From: Neofusicoccum parvum
Lineage: Eukaryota > Ascomycota > Dothideomycetes > Botryosphaeriales > Botryosphaeriaceae
Direction: 5' to 3'
Length of the DNA: 64,000 bases
Assembly (NCBI GenBank): GCA_020912385.1
Contig: CP087223.1
Span: 310,001-374,000 of the forward strand
The position numbers and the translations under genes were made by a program. The notes below the pieces were generated by a model. That model did no database searches, had not been told where the DNA came from, and saw only the letters and a list, made by a program, of their open reading frames with translations. Position 1 is the stretch's first letter; the number at the start of each line of letters is the position of its first letter. Positions 43,253 to 54,769 of this stretch are shown here, one piece after another.

Positions 43253-44950
43253 ACGAGAGGAAGCGGTCCCCGCGCACGAACTGGCCGGACGGACGGAAGC
43301 GAGAGTCTCGACGGCGGGCGGCTGCGACGGCGCAGCCCCCTGGTTAGACCCCAGTCCTTCTGCCAAAGGGAGTCCGTGGGAGCGTTCGGCAGGTAGAAAG
43401 CTGGCCAGCTGGCCTAGTGTCGGCCAACTCTCGCCCCGACGGGCCGGCCAGTGGTGCGCGCGGTCCAACCACTGCCGGTAGATGCCTTTGAACTGAATGC
43501 AGTCCCCGCATACCCACTACCCGAGCGACGGCCCGGGGAGTTGTACACGCGGCCACCTACGACAGCGGAGACCTTTGGACTGACGCTGTTGGTGGTGATG
43601 TTGATGTTTTTCGATGCGACCGGCGAAGTTGGTTGACGGGGGTGGTCTGATAGATGGGTGTTGCGATGGAACGATGGGGTTGCGGGGTGGAGGCGCGTCC
43701 GTGTCTCCCGGCGCGTGGCTACGCGACAACGCTAAGACGCACACGTGACAGCGCTAGAGGTGACGAGGTAATCCTTGGCACGGCTGAATGTCGGGCGCAT
43801 CAGTCCGGCCTCTCTTATTTGTCCGCATTCCCACCACCTCGCCTCCACCATCGCCTCCACCACCACCTCCATCATTCCGGCTAGAGTCGAGCTCCTCGTA
43901 CGCTCAGGCTACTCCTTGGCTCTCGTTACTTGGCGGTCCAGTCGCTGTGCGGCTACCCCTAGCGAGATTCCAACGGCAGGTCAGTCCGTCGTACGGTCGC
44001 GGAGCTCACGCCTCGACCACTCCAACACCACGAGCTGTCCTCAGAAAACAGGGTCCTGTGGCTTTTGCTGCAGTGCCCTTCTGTTAGGCTGGCGCGCACG
44101 GTTCCTCGTGTTGGCGTGGCAAGGCACTCGACCCACATTGTGGACAAGCCCGGAGTTCGGTTTGAGTTTGTCTCGTAACGGTCTGGATTTCAATCCCATC
44201 TTACGCTTCGACCCCGGCCTTGCTGCTATTCCTCCGTAAAGTTGCTCCCAGCCTAGCCTGCTCATCATCTGCACCCTAACCGCCTCAGTAAGCTCCGGAA
44301 TCCGGTCGCCCAGCTCCCCCGAAGACGCTTCAACCCTCGAAGAGCACCCGCTTAGCGCTGCGACGACGACGATCGGTATGTGTACCGCCCACAAGAGTCA
44401 GGGTTGCTCCATAAAGCCCGGTCGGGTGGATGGGGTAGGTAGCGGCTCGGCAGGCTCGTTGAATTTGGAGCGCTGTTCCATCGCTGGGAGGATTCTCCTC
44501 AAAGCCCCGCGAACGTGCCCCGCGAGGAACTGCCACAAGCGATGACGTCAGGAGCGGGCCATGCTTTGTGCACCTGGTCCCGTTGTGGCGCAAGACGCCC
44601 AAGGGCTGGGGGTTCCGTAAGGGCTGCAGTCACCTGCGGCTTCTGTTCTCTGGCTCCGCGCTTGCAGCACACTTCCCCGGGCTTGCCGTGGGCGACGATG
44701 TCAGGAGCGGGCTATCCGGTCCGTAAGGGTTGCTGTTCCCAGCGGCTTCTGTTCTCTGTCTCCGCGTCCACGGCGCCGCTCGTTGCGTTGCTGCGTCGAG
44801 GTTCTTCCAGCGTCAAGCCAAGGCTGCTTGGGCAATCAACTTGCCGGAAGCCTGGGCGGGTGGGCTTCTCCGCGCAATGCTGTGGAGGGATATCATTTTC
44901 CCCTTTTCCCCTTGTCCTCGGTGCCCACTGACTGACACCTACGCAGAGCC
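43253..44950. other. Unassigned stretch upstream of the YDEL-family gene
   Basis: No supported gene. Contains a local duplication at 44541-44768. Confidence 0.45.
44541..44768 (+). repeat. Local imperfect direct duplication
   Basis: GA-GTCAGGAGCGGGC, CCGTAAGGG-TGC and GCGGCTTCTGTTCTCTG occur in the same order at 44545-44656 and 44697-44759, with different spacing. Non-coding. Confidence 0.6.
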
Positions 44951-46920
44951 ATGGCCTCGACGTCCGCTATTGCTACCGCGGACGGTCAAATCTCCCGAGG
45001 TGCCCCCACTGTCGTCCAGTGGGTCAGCAGCAACGGTGCGACACAACGCATCGGCACCAAGCATACCCATCGGGTCTCAGCATTTCTCATCGCCGAGTCT
45101 TCTCCGGATACGGTCTTCTTCGGCCTCCGCGCTCTTGTTGGATTGAAGGGTACAAGGGCGAAGACGATGATACACGTCTTTGTCTTCCCCGAGCACATCG
45201 CACGCTTAACACTAAGGGATCCCAGCTTACATCCAGCGCCAGTCCTAACCGCTTTGACCGGGCGAATTCCTGGGTACGAATCTCCCGAAGACATCGTTGG
45301 CTTGACTTTCTCGCTGGAGAGACCTGCAACTGCCATTGGCCCTGCGAGAGCAACCGGCCTGTCACCAAAGACGAACGCTTCGGAAGATTTCTTAGCTTCT
45401 CTCACCTCGCTTGTGCAGGCAACAGAAATGACCTGGTTTATTCCGAAGAACAAGAATCCCTTGGACTGCATCAGGTCTCTTTGCTCACAAGCGTGCAACG
45501 GCGGGCTGAAAGCAAGTCCCGATGAATATTCCCTGCATAGGCTCTACGGCGGATCCGGTGGTAAGGACATCAATGATCTCCTCTCGCATTTTCGCGAGCC
45601 ATCGCAAGGTCCGCCGTCATATGACGAGCTAGCTCTCTCATCACCGGGGCCGCCGCCAATGCGGGACACAAGGCGGCGAAAACGTAAGTATATCTTGCCT
45701 CCGTCGGGCTGGCAGTACTGCCGGTGGAGACACATTTTCATCACCCGAAAGATAAAGAAATTGTTCTAATCCGCGACTCCGGAGTAGTGTTGTCATCTGA
45801 TCGAAGCTCTCTATCACCGCCGCCTTCCAAGAAACAGACAGGCGACCCTCCAGTTTCAGCAGCTGAGGTGCGACTGATGCGGCGGGAACTGGGAAAACTC
45901 GCCGCCGAGGTTGCCCAGCTTCGTGTCGAAGCTCTCTCTCGAACAAAGGCGGCATCTCCACCATCCGAGCCCCACGGCGAGGACCGGCTGGGACGGGTCG
46001 AGAGCGCAGTGTCTCGCTTCGAAGAACGCATGCGGCAGGTCGAGCGCGCGCTCGAGCAAGCGGGGCTGCTCGTGCTGACGGGCGGCGGCGATGAAGATGA
46101 CGGACACCCTGTGGCACGGGTCGTCGATCGCGACCAGGCGTTACTCGACACCTTCGCCGACCAGATGGGCGACATGGCCGCCGACATCAACACGGAGGTC
46201 GACGACAAGCTTGATGAGATGCTTGCCAACGTCAAGGATGAGGTGCGCGGCTGGGCCCAGGACACGTACGAGGAGCTGCTGGAGACACGGCTGGACGAGC
46301 TTGTCGAGCAGCGTTTGGCCGACGCGGTTTGGACGGTGAGCCGATGCAATTGATTTCCTAACATCTGCCCGCATTGGGCGCCTTGCATCGAGTGAGCAAC
46401 GTGGTGTGCTAGGCAGGGTGATCCCTGATCAGTGCCATCACCGCCGCTATCATCACCGCCACCATCATCAGGCCGCACTGCCATTCCTGGCCACCTACGG
46501 ACCACTTCCATCATTATCAACGACACGACCCAGGACGCTGAGCACGTTGTTACTAGCGCCGCCGCCACCGTGCTGCCGCTCCTCGCTCGAGCTGTCCGCT
46601 TCCAACGACACCAAGCTTGGCTGTTGGCCGTCTGGCGGGTCGTCACTACCCGCATCAATCGCCGGACTTCTCGGTCGAGAACTAAGTCTACGCCCGAGCT
46701 TACCCGCCGCTGGATAGAGCGTAATACGATGCGCCTCCGCGTTCTCGGCCGGTATGAACAAGCCCTAAGCCCGATGCGGTCGCGGGGTTTGCTCCTTGCA
46801 CTCGCCAGTTTCCCTCCACATAGGTTGGTAGCACGCATTGACACTGCTTATATGACTCATACATCACTGACTCGTCTTGAACCGTGCATGACGGCGTCGC
46901 AGATGACCACGCTGAGGTGA
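44951..46920 (+). CDS. YDEL-linker / coiled-coil family protein (copy 1)
   Basis: Exon 1 (44951-45683) starts MASTSAIATADG and encodes a folded-looking domain with alternating strands (MIHVFVFPEHIARLTL, IVGLTFSLERPATAIG) and a helix (FLASLTSLVQATEM). It then has a proline-rich linker PPSYDELALSSPGPPP and a basic patch RRRKR. After an intron with donor GTAAGT, exon 2 (to 46335) gives LSPPPSKKQTGDPP and long charged helices such as ADINTEVDDKLDEML and RLDELVEQRLAD, probably coiled coil. A donor GTGAGC ends it; a last segment extends to about 46920. Exon joins are uncertain. I know no function for this family; the basic patch hints at nuclear location. Confidence 0.6.
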
Positions 46921-47234
46921 TGGTTCTTCGGTGGCACTGGAAATTCTGTCAAGATGGTACGCGGCACACTACAAGCCCTTGCTGATATTGGGCCATTGCT
47001 TCGTCGACCTGGCCCGGATCGTATACGGTGTATTCAGGACGGTGTTGCGCCTGAGGTAAGGGCTCGGTGAGGCTGGGAGCCGTTGACGTGTAAGGGTACA
47101 CTTGCCAGGAGACAGTTTCGCAACGGCTGGGAGCGGCCGGAAAGGTACCGAGCAGCAGTAGCGGTGGTTGGCCAGGCCCTACACGTTGTTCGGAGGAGGG
47201 AGTAGACCAGACTCACATGCGCCGCGGCACGCGT

Positions 47235-47280
47235 TCCCACCCGCCCAGGCATTTTTGGAGGAGCAGAACAGCCTCCACTC
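47235..47280 (+). repeat. Dispersed hairpin repeat, copy 3 (diverged)
   Basis: CCCACCCGCCCAGGCATTTTT, loop, GGAGCAGAACAGCCTCCACTC. Recognisable but with an insertion and substitutions. Confidence 0.4.
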
Positions 47281-47619
47281 TTCTACTCGTGCCTATTACC
47301 CCCTGCTTAGGTGTTTTCCCACTACCGAACCTCATTAACCCAGTAGTTCAGCGCGTTAAACCCCCTACCCTACCCAGCGCTGTTACTGTTGAAGTAATCG
47401 CGGGTTCTCGGATGATGGAAGAGTAAGCCGCTGCCCGGAAGCTTCACTGCCACCCCAGAAATGCCGCATGGCCACACCGTACACGACAGTGCGGCGGCAG
47501 TGGAGCGATGGACTTCGCCTTGCGATCAAGTTACGGAACATCACCAATACCGGTCGCCTCTTTCCAAGGCTCAACACGTGACTTTATTACCAGACCTGAA
47601 TTAAGAGTGCTCTACAGGT

Positions 47620-48373
47620 GAATCAGCCAGTCTTCTCGCTGCACTTCAACCCCCATGGCTCGTATAGCCGGATGGCCTCTCCGTGTGAAAGCGCGCGGCC
47701 AGTCGCCTCGTCGCGCCACCTGACGTCTTCCTCCACCGTCTCCTCCACGCTGGATGCCGCACGCCCCCCGTCGCAAGCCTTCAATGCGCGTCTTTGCTGT
47801 TGAAGGTTCCGCGGGTGGCGGGAATGGGGCTGCTTACAGGGACGTTGGCGTTGGGCAATCTGCCGCTCGACGCTGATGACTTGGCCCTGGCCGGCGTCAG
47901 AGACAGGCATCGGCCGCTTCCTCGGCTGCTTGGGACTGGCTGGCGGCGGAATGCTGAGGTCGTTGCATCGATGGCCAGAGAACCACGCTGTCTCGCGAGC
48001 CCCGTCCTCCCTGTAAGTTGGCAGACGGCGCCTGGCTCCTCTGGCAACGAGTGTCTGGACCTACAGGGAAATAGACCGTGGTAAGTCGACGCTCGTCGAA
48101 GATGTGGTGTAGATCGGCACAGCGGAGAAACTGGTTGGCCACATCATTAAGGGAAAGTCTCATGGTAGATGTCGCCATCCGGGTGATCGGGGGCGTGGAG
48201 GATGAACAGCAAGCTGGTGCTGGGGTCGTGGTGGGGGTGGGGCATAAGGCTTGGGCGTCGCCGTCAGGGTGGTCGCCAGGGCAGGCGTAGGCGGCGCGTA
48301 GAGTGGGCTGTCGTGCTGGATGCACCGTGCGACCAGCTGAAGAATAGACACTGAATGGAGCTGGTGAGGTCAA
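47620..48373 (-). pseudogene. Possible HNH-type remnant
   Basis: The segment NQFLRCADLHHIFDERRLT resembles the core of fungal HNH_2-type proteins (compare RSDVHTLFDQKRIALVPR at 60.8 kb). Surrounding frames are proline-rich or broken, and no upstream Cys/His ligand region was found. The lower part reads RDEATGRALSHGEAIRLYE in another frame. Weak evidence. Confidence 0.35.
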
Positions 48374-49790
48374 GGTAAAGTTGAGGCGGCGCTGCTATCG
48401 AGGCTCTTTGATGCTCCAGCTGACCCAGCTTGCATAACCAACGTCTTTTCTACTTTTGGAGAGTAGAAGGCGGGCGTGGGAGGCTTTGGCGTGTATTCGT
48501 TGCGTGTACATGTTAATCAAAGTGTTGTGTTTACCACATCCACCTCGACCACCAGCCATGTTCGCGCGTCGAAAGCTACCTTTTAAATAAGCCTCGGCCT
48601 CTTCCATTTAATGTGCAACTACTCAGTAGTAAATTCCAGTATCTCCGCCTTGATATTAGTTGTTCATTGCCCGAATTATACATCCATATAATAGGTGCAT
48701 TCTTGTCTAAGATCATCCACACTAATGTCAATCCGTAATTCAAATGTATTGTACATACGGCGGATCTCGGCGCGAAACTCGCAAATGTCCTCAGCAGAAG
48801 CGGCTTGGGCTTGCTGCACCTGCCGATAGTAAGACCGTAGCTGAGGGTGTGTTATGGTCCGCTATGCTGTGGAGGTAGGGGAATGTTCATGTAGTCGTCC
48901 GAGCAAGCACGGAGATAAGGAAGGATTTATACGAAGCGGAAGATGCGGTCGTTATAGTGTTGTGTTGTGGAGTAATCAATTAACCAAACGATACTCGGCC
49001 AGGACGAGAGCCCTGCGGAGCTAACGGGAATGAAAATAGATCACGTACGAAACGAGCTAATACTTACCCGCCCAGTCTTCTTAAAGAGTAGTATGAACGG
49101 TTGGACACGGTGATTAGCAGTGGGTTTATGGGATGACGTTGAGTACGGTGAGCGGAGCGGCCAGTTACGCTGAACCTCCGAGCGACCGCCGGAATTTCGC
49201 CTCGAATTAAATCAGTCGCGAAGGAACGGACAAGCAGAATAAACTCATTTAATTACAAATCTATTAGGAGATGATTTCGATTTGAAGAACGCTATAGTCT
49301 AAAGGCGTTTACTATTAGGCTAAGAAAGCGCATGCTGTTTTGCAAGAAGTATACGTTTTCATGCCGAAGAGTATAACGTAGTGCTTTCGACCCCGTCTCC
49401 AACCATGAGATTCCTAAGAAGCAGCCGTTAAAATTTTTGGGATATTGCCTGAAAACCCCTCCGCACTGATCCCGGCAACTCCATACCCCAGAGCAACGGG
49501 ACGTCAACCGGTGTCCGCGTTGGGTCAATCCAGGTCCTTTCTTGAATACGCACATTGCCTCCAAGCTAGGTGGCGCATCGGGTTCGCAGGAATTTTTTTT
49601 ACCTCATGTTCGTTCCTCCTAAGCGTAGGCCCATGATTGTAGCGCTGGTGACGGGCGCAAGACCCATTCTCATGGAATCTCGAGCGGTAGCGGCCGGTAC
49701 ATATACAGTGGGTACGTTCATAGAGATAAGAGGCGAAAGAGTTCGAGATTTAGCAGAAACAAAGAGGCGGATAATCGAAAAGGTAGAAAA
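48374..49790. other. Gene-free stretch
   Basis: No motif-bearing frame; moderately AT-rich around 48.6-49.4 kb. Confidence 0.5.
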
Positions 49791-50987
49791 TCACCCGACG
49801 TCAGCCGACGCTGGAGCGAGAACTTCCCTTTCGAACCATGGCCTATACGTCTCGCTGATCCACTTTGTCAGTTGGCGGAGGGACGCGATGAGTTGATAGG
49901 TCCCCAAAATGGAGTCTGTTGCGCCGAGGTTGAGCATCCAGTACATGACAAGCTCGCCTTCCTCGACAGAATACTCGGCGAGCAGTAGCTTCCACTCATG
50001 ACCCTGCACGATGATCAACGGCATGGTAGGAATGCGAGCGTCGGTGAGTTGCTGCAGGCGACGAAAGTGTGCCGATACCCACACCGAGAGCTGGAGGGTT
50101 GCAGCGTCGCCCTCGACGAGGTCTCGTTTCGTCTCGATGCTGACGGCGATCGGCGAGAACCTGACGTGCTCGGCCTCGGTCTGATTGATGGTGAGCTCGT
50201 CCCGGCGGCGAAGCGTCGCGACGACGCGCCTCCAGAGGTCCCTGTCCCAGGCCGTGTACAGGATCAGCGCGTAGTCAACCATCTTGCCCCGCGCGGCGAC
50301 GCCGGACGCCGACACAGGCAGCACCGAACGATCGGATATCCTGGCCGCGGTGATGTCGCGGTACCACACGCCCGTGTCCTTCCGGCCGCGCTGCAGTGCC
50401 AGGCGGAGCACGCGTGAGTGCACCTCGCTGTTCCAGGCGGCCTCGAACAGGCCGCATTCCTGGCACTCGCGCGCCGCATCGAGCACCTCGTGTACGCCTC
50501 GCCACTGCTCCTCGTGCGCTAACCCCTAAGCTAGCTCCTCAACTCTTGATCGCCCATGCCTCGCGAATACCCAGCGATCGAAATCTCTAGCGAGGGATCT
50601 CTGGTCCAGGGCCCCAAGGAACTGTTGCTCCTTCGTCACTTTGTGTCGGTCACACGTCCTGATATCAAGCACTCGAGGGTCTTCCTCTTCGGAAATTGGC
50701 TCCTCGATTACCGAACTGCTTGCATTTTCTCTTAAGAAGCTCTCGATTTGCCGGTATTGTGATTGCAGCTTATCCAGTAAGGCTGCGTGTGGAGGAAGGC
50801 CCACTCGGATGGGTTGCAGTGGCGCAATAGCTTGATCGTCGTTCTTGAGGTTCTGGTGGCCCATTCTGACATTGCGTGTGAGAAAGAGAGCTCTCGGCGC
50901 ATAGGAGATTTTGAAGCCTTTGGAGAGCGACCTGCGCTTTTCTTCGATGTTGCTGGATCTCCTCAACAGGAGCATCGCACACAGCAT
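49791..50987 (-). pseudogene. PD-(D/E)XK-like copy B, interrupted by a single TAG
   Basis: The frame 50987-49791 is continuous except for TAG at 50526-50528, in VEELA-stop-GLAHEEQWRGVHE. The core is complete: LFEAAWNSEVHSRVLRLAL, GKMVDYALILYTA (Asp), VSIETKRDLVEGD (E-x-K), LQLSVWVSAHFRRLQQL, and the C-terminal GATDSILGTYQLIASLRQLTKW. The upstream part (LPPHAALLDKLQSQYRQIE) is acidic further on and differs from copy A. CAG to TAG by C-to-T would explain the stop. An alternative is an intron ending at the nearby TTAG, which would remove the stop and make the gene functional. Confidence 0.65.
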
Positions 50988-51380
50988 CTAGGGCAAATGA
51001 GATATGTAATGGTGGTAGCATGATACTGCGAGAGCTTCGATTGGTGTTCCCTTTGGTCACGATTGGGCAGTGAAGTGGCACGATATCTCGAGCTGCTTGG
51101 ATAAGAGCCGACGTCCGTGCCTCCGCAAGCTTTATTTCTCTCCTTCTAACCTATATATATAACCTCATGATTTCTTCCACTGGAATCCACGCCTTGCCCC
51201 TATTGAGAGTTGGGTTACACGGAATCTGAGCAGGGTAACGCGACGAAAGTCCATGCCGAGCGACAAGGAAGCCACGATGGATGTAGCGTGAGACCGAGGC
51301 GCGATGAGGCAGTGCGGGTCACGGGGTAGAGGATGGCCAGTCCTCTGTCGGGGCCGCCAGGGGCACGGCCCGTCTGCTCG
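50988..51380. other. Spacer
   Basis: Short stretch between two minus-strand genes; presumed promoter of copy B and 3' end of the next gene. No gene. Confidence 0.45.
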
Positions 51381-52824
51381 TCAGCGTTTCGGTTTCGCCA
51401 TGTCCTGCAGCATGACGCAAGCCCTCGCAACGAACATGGCCTTACGCAGTTCAAAGGCGCGCTCTTGACCGCCATGCCTCGCCGTTCTTGCCAGCTGAAA
51501 CAACGCTGTGTCGAGCAGCCTGTCGGCCTCGCCGTTGATGCCGTTGGTGTACCGAACCACCATCCTGACTTCGGCCTGGAAATCTCGGCCGGGGTTCGCG
51601 GTCGTCTCTGCGTCCGTAGCGTGTTCCCTTGTTAGCGCACAATCCTCGGCATCCTTGTCGTCGGCAACCAAGAACATCAGACGCGAAGAACAATCCGCTC
51701 GGATGTCCTCGAACGCTGCAACATCGCCGGCTCGTGCGGCTCTGCCCAGCGCGAGCATTTGATCCCGCAGACGCTCGTGCGCCTCGGGCAGCCACGACCA
51801 TGCCCAATCCAGCCAGCGGGCAAAGTCGCACATGAGTCCGGGAGTCTCGGCGCTGAGATCATCGGACGAGTACGATCGCTCTGATAGGCGACCGTCGGAC
51901 GGCGGATCACTGGTCGCCCTGCGCTTCCTAGAGAGTGGTTCCGGCATCGGCGTATCCGAGGCCACGGAAGTGTCTCGCGGGGACGACGTCTCACCCAAGC
52001 AGGGTCCAGGATGGGGCGAATCAGTTTCACTGCACGAAACGAGGATCACAGGTATTGAGGGTAGCCACTCGGGGGTAGACAGGACTTCTGTAGCCTGAGA
52101 GGGGGGCATTGAACGAGGGAATTGGGGCGAGGAAGGCGGGATGCCTGCATGTGGAGCCGTATCGGGGTACGGCGGAGGCGGAGGCGGAGGGCTGTGTTCG
52201 CGCTCCATCGCCGGCGGCTGGTGGGTTCGCGTCTTGTGGTCGTCTCCGAGTCCATACTGTTGCCGCACGTTCTTTGCGCCAAGTCCATTGTACATGGACT
52301 CGATGTTGATGGTGGGCATAGAAGGCGTGCGCTGCTGCAGAGTCTGTTGCGCGCGTTCTGTTCCAGCATGGGTCTGGGCGTTGAATCTCACATAAGACAT
52401 CGAGACTCGTTGCCTCGCACAGCGAGCGTAGATTCTGCAGCAATTCCAGCGGCGTGCCTTCGATGGCTTTTCCAATTGTTGCTTGCGGCATTACTGCATA
52501 GCCGGGGGATTCCAGACGCAGTTGAATCTTCGATATCCTTTGCGGTCCTCTGGCGATTGACCCAACCAAACCCGCTTGTCCCAGCTGCTCGAGCGTAGCC
52601 TCGTCGACGTCATCGGTGTTGATGACGACAGACTTCAATATGTCTCTTGAGTCCTCCACGCCTACCCTTTCTGTAGGTACAATAACGCATACATGCTTGG
52701 GCTTCGCAGAGGTCGAGGGCCCAGGTTTGAGGGAGAGGTGAAAAGCGATTAACAGCGTGTTCGAGGTCGGGTCGTGGCCGATGGTGAAGCGGAAGGAGGA
52801 CGTGCGGTTTCGGTTGGACGGCAT
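51381..52824 (-). pseudogene. YDEL-linker / coiled-coil family relative (copy 2), frameshifted
   Basis: From MPSNRNRTSSFRFTIG at 52824 a strand-rich domain is read (KHVCVIVPTERVGVED, ISKIQLRLESPGYAV) up to LLQNLRSLCEATSLDV. There the frame shifts by one and continues as SYVRFNAQTHAGTE, INIESMYNGLGAKNV, a proline run PPPPPPPYPD, Ser/Pro-rich linker, RKRRATSDPPSD, and a helical C-terminal domain ending AMFVARACVMLQDMAKPKR. Domain order matches the gene at 44951: strand domain, Y-x-G-x-G turn, proline linker, basic patch, helices. A one-base indel at about 52.40 kb appears to be the only lesion. Confidence 0.5.
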
Positions 52825-53032
52825 GCCAAGATACCGACGATGAGGACCTGCATCATCGGGACACCAGACCGCCAGAGCATTTTCGGCGACGATCCATTGC
52901 AAGGACGGATCCTAAGCGAGAAGATCGAAGCCTGCGCTTGAAACCGCCATAACCGAGTCGCGCGAGTCTAGATGCACAGTCAGCAGCAACCACAAAAGAA
53001 ATCAATGCCCCCCAGCACGTCACGGCTGGGTA

Positions 53033-53070
53033 CGCCCGCCCGCCCAGGCTTTCGTGAGCAGCCTTGACTC
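53033..53070 (+). repeat. Dispersed hairpin repeat, copy 4
   Basis: CGCCCGCCCGCCCAGGCTTT, loop, GAGCAGCCTTGACTC. About 210 bp upstream of the start of the 52824 gene. Confidence 0.6.
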
Positions 53071-53818
53071 TGGTAAAGACTGCAAAAAGCGGACAAGAAG
53101 CTAGCGCGGCGATCTTCTCGACGATGCAACGGGCGTCCACGGAAGCACCGCCACAGGCTGACGACGCTGATAGGGGACAGAAGTTGCGCAGGCGCGACAC
53201 AGCGGTCGTAACGGCCGGGGCCACACTCCTCCGAAAGCTCCGCCACAGCTATCGAGACGTCGCCGAGGAATGGCAGGTCGCGTGGACGCTCGATGCAACG
53301 ACGATCGAAGGCGTGCGTGGAGGTCCTCGGTGGACGAAGAGGAGGATCGAGTCTCTGATGCCAGGCAGGTAGTCCGACAATACATTCGTTGATGGATGTT
53401 GCAGTGGTGTGATGGGTTGGTGGCGGTGTGGGTGTGGAGTTCAGAAGTCGTCTGATCGGAACAAAGAAATACCGCCGATCCAAAACAACGACATCAGTGG
53501 TGACCATCAAGGTGTGAGGACAAGGCACAAACAGGGTATTCAGAAGAGAGGTACAAATGGGTATAGATTGGATGACAGAAGGATCCTGAGACGGTTGTCC
53601 CTGAAGCTGCCAGGCGGAAGGGTTTTGTGGTTGTCCAGGCGAGGTCACGTGCGTGGGTAGAACGTAACCCGCACGCTGTTCGCCGATGAACCGCATGCTC
53701 CTCGCATGTGGTGCGGAGGTCCGGAGGTCCGGAGGGCTACGCCTGTACATTAAATCCGAACGCAAGGAGACTCCTTGTCCCATTCCCGTTCCAGCACCAA
53801 CCTCACTCCCTCTAGTCT
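53071..53818. other. Unassigned stretch
   Basis: No motif-bearing frame was recognised on either strand. Confidence 0.4.
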
Positions 53819-53862
53819 GGAGTGTAGTGCGCGCCCACGCGCAGTCACGTGGAGTGGCGTCG
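53805..53862 (+). repeat. Duplicated ~50-bp block with CACGTG, copy 1
   Basis: GTGCGCGCCCACGCGCAGTC-ACGTGGAG, preceded by CTCCCTCTAGTCTGGAG, recurs at 56420-56475 with few changes. It overlaps the 3' end of the hypothetical gene below. Confidence 0.65.
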
Positions 53863-54393
53863 ACACGGCATCCAACAGGGACACACACGTTCGTCAACAC
53901 CATCGCTTCGGCTACCATATCGCGCGCCTCCTTCATTGATGCCTGGCTCTAAGACGTCGTCTTGGCTTACCGTTCCCTGCGTGCTCTCAAACCTGGCGTA
54001 CTTCTTGAAAGAGGGATCCTGGCAATCCGGATGCGAGAGGGAGTAGCGAGCCTTGTTCCAGCTCCCGCCGCCGTTCTTGTTGTTGAAGTTCTTAGCATCC
54101 TGTACCTGCTGGTCAGTAACGTCTGCTTTCTTGTATCTCATACGCTCGAAGTCCGGTACGATCTCGAATTTCGGGTACTCCGCCGCTTTGACGTTAAAGC
54201 AGGACTTCATTAGCTCTTTGCCGCTCTCATTGATCCAGTATTGTTCCATGGCTTTGTCGTCCTTCTGCTTCTTATCCTTAGGCTGGACCTCCGCCAGTCT
54301 GCTCCCACAGATCACCTTTCCCTCGATCCGGATTGCTGGCCTGCCTACGGGCGGCTGGGACCGTGATATCCTGCCGTCGGAAGAGAAGTTCAA
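53845..54393 (-). CDS. Hypothetical protein
   Basis: A 182-residue frame with protein-like composition: charged and aromatic residues are well spread (KAMEQYWINESGKELMKSC, YPKFEIVPDFERMRYKKAD, NKNGGGSWNKARYSLSHPD). No signal peptide or family is recognised. Its last 20 or so codons fall in the duplicated GTGCGCGCCC block, so the true end may be earlier or at an intron. Neighbours are PD-(D/E)XK-like and coiled-coil relatives, which gives no clear hint of function. Confidence 0.4.
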   Translation of the reverse strand: MNFSSDGRISRSQPPVGRPAIRIEGKVICGSRLAEVQPKDKKQKDDKAMEQYWINESGKELMKSCFNVKAAEYPKFEIVPDFERMRYKKADVTDQQVQDAKNFNNKNGGGSWNKARYSLSHPDCQDPSFKKYARFESTQGTVSQDDVLEPGINEGGARYGSRSDGVDERVCPCWMPCRRHST

Positions 54394-54769
54394 AGGTCAA
54401 AAGGCCGCCATCTTACCACCGCTACCGCTGCCATGTCACGTGCCTCCGGCGGTGATTCCTGGCAGCAATACTTTGCTTTGGCTTGCCACTGCAAGGACTG
54501 CACGAGCCCCACGTATCATCGCCCGCTACCACCCGCCTCGCCCGCGAACGCCGCAGCTTGGCCGACGGTCGCCAGCGCCCTGATAACGACGTCTGAGCAG
54601 ACGCCCAGGCCACGCCGCCCCTCCATTTGTCTTCGCCGCCGCCAACCAGGCCCAGGCCCAGCCGTCCATGTTGCACGTCTCCGAACCGGCACCCGCCTCC
54701 AACCAACCCAAAACAACAAGCCTATCAGTGGAGATCATCACGGAGCCGCCTCGCCCTACCCCTTTTCTA

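Noticed and set aside
53064..53372. Charged plus-strand frame after hairpin copy 4
   Set aside because: No similarity to the other families in the island and no supporting exon structure.
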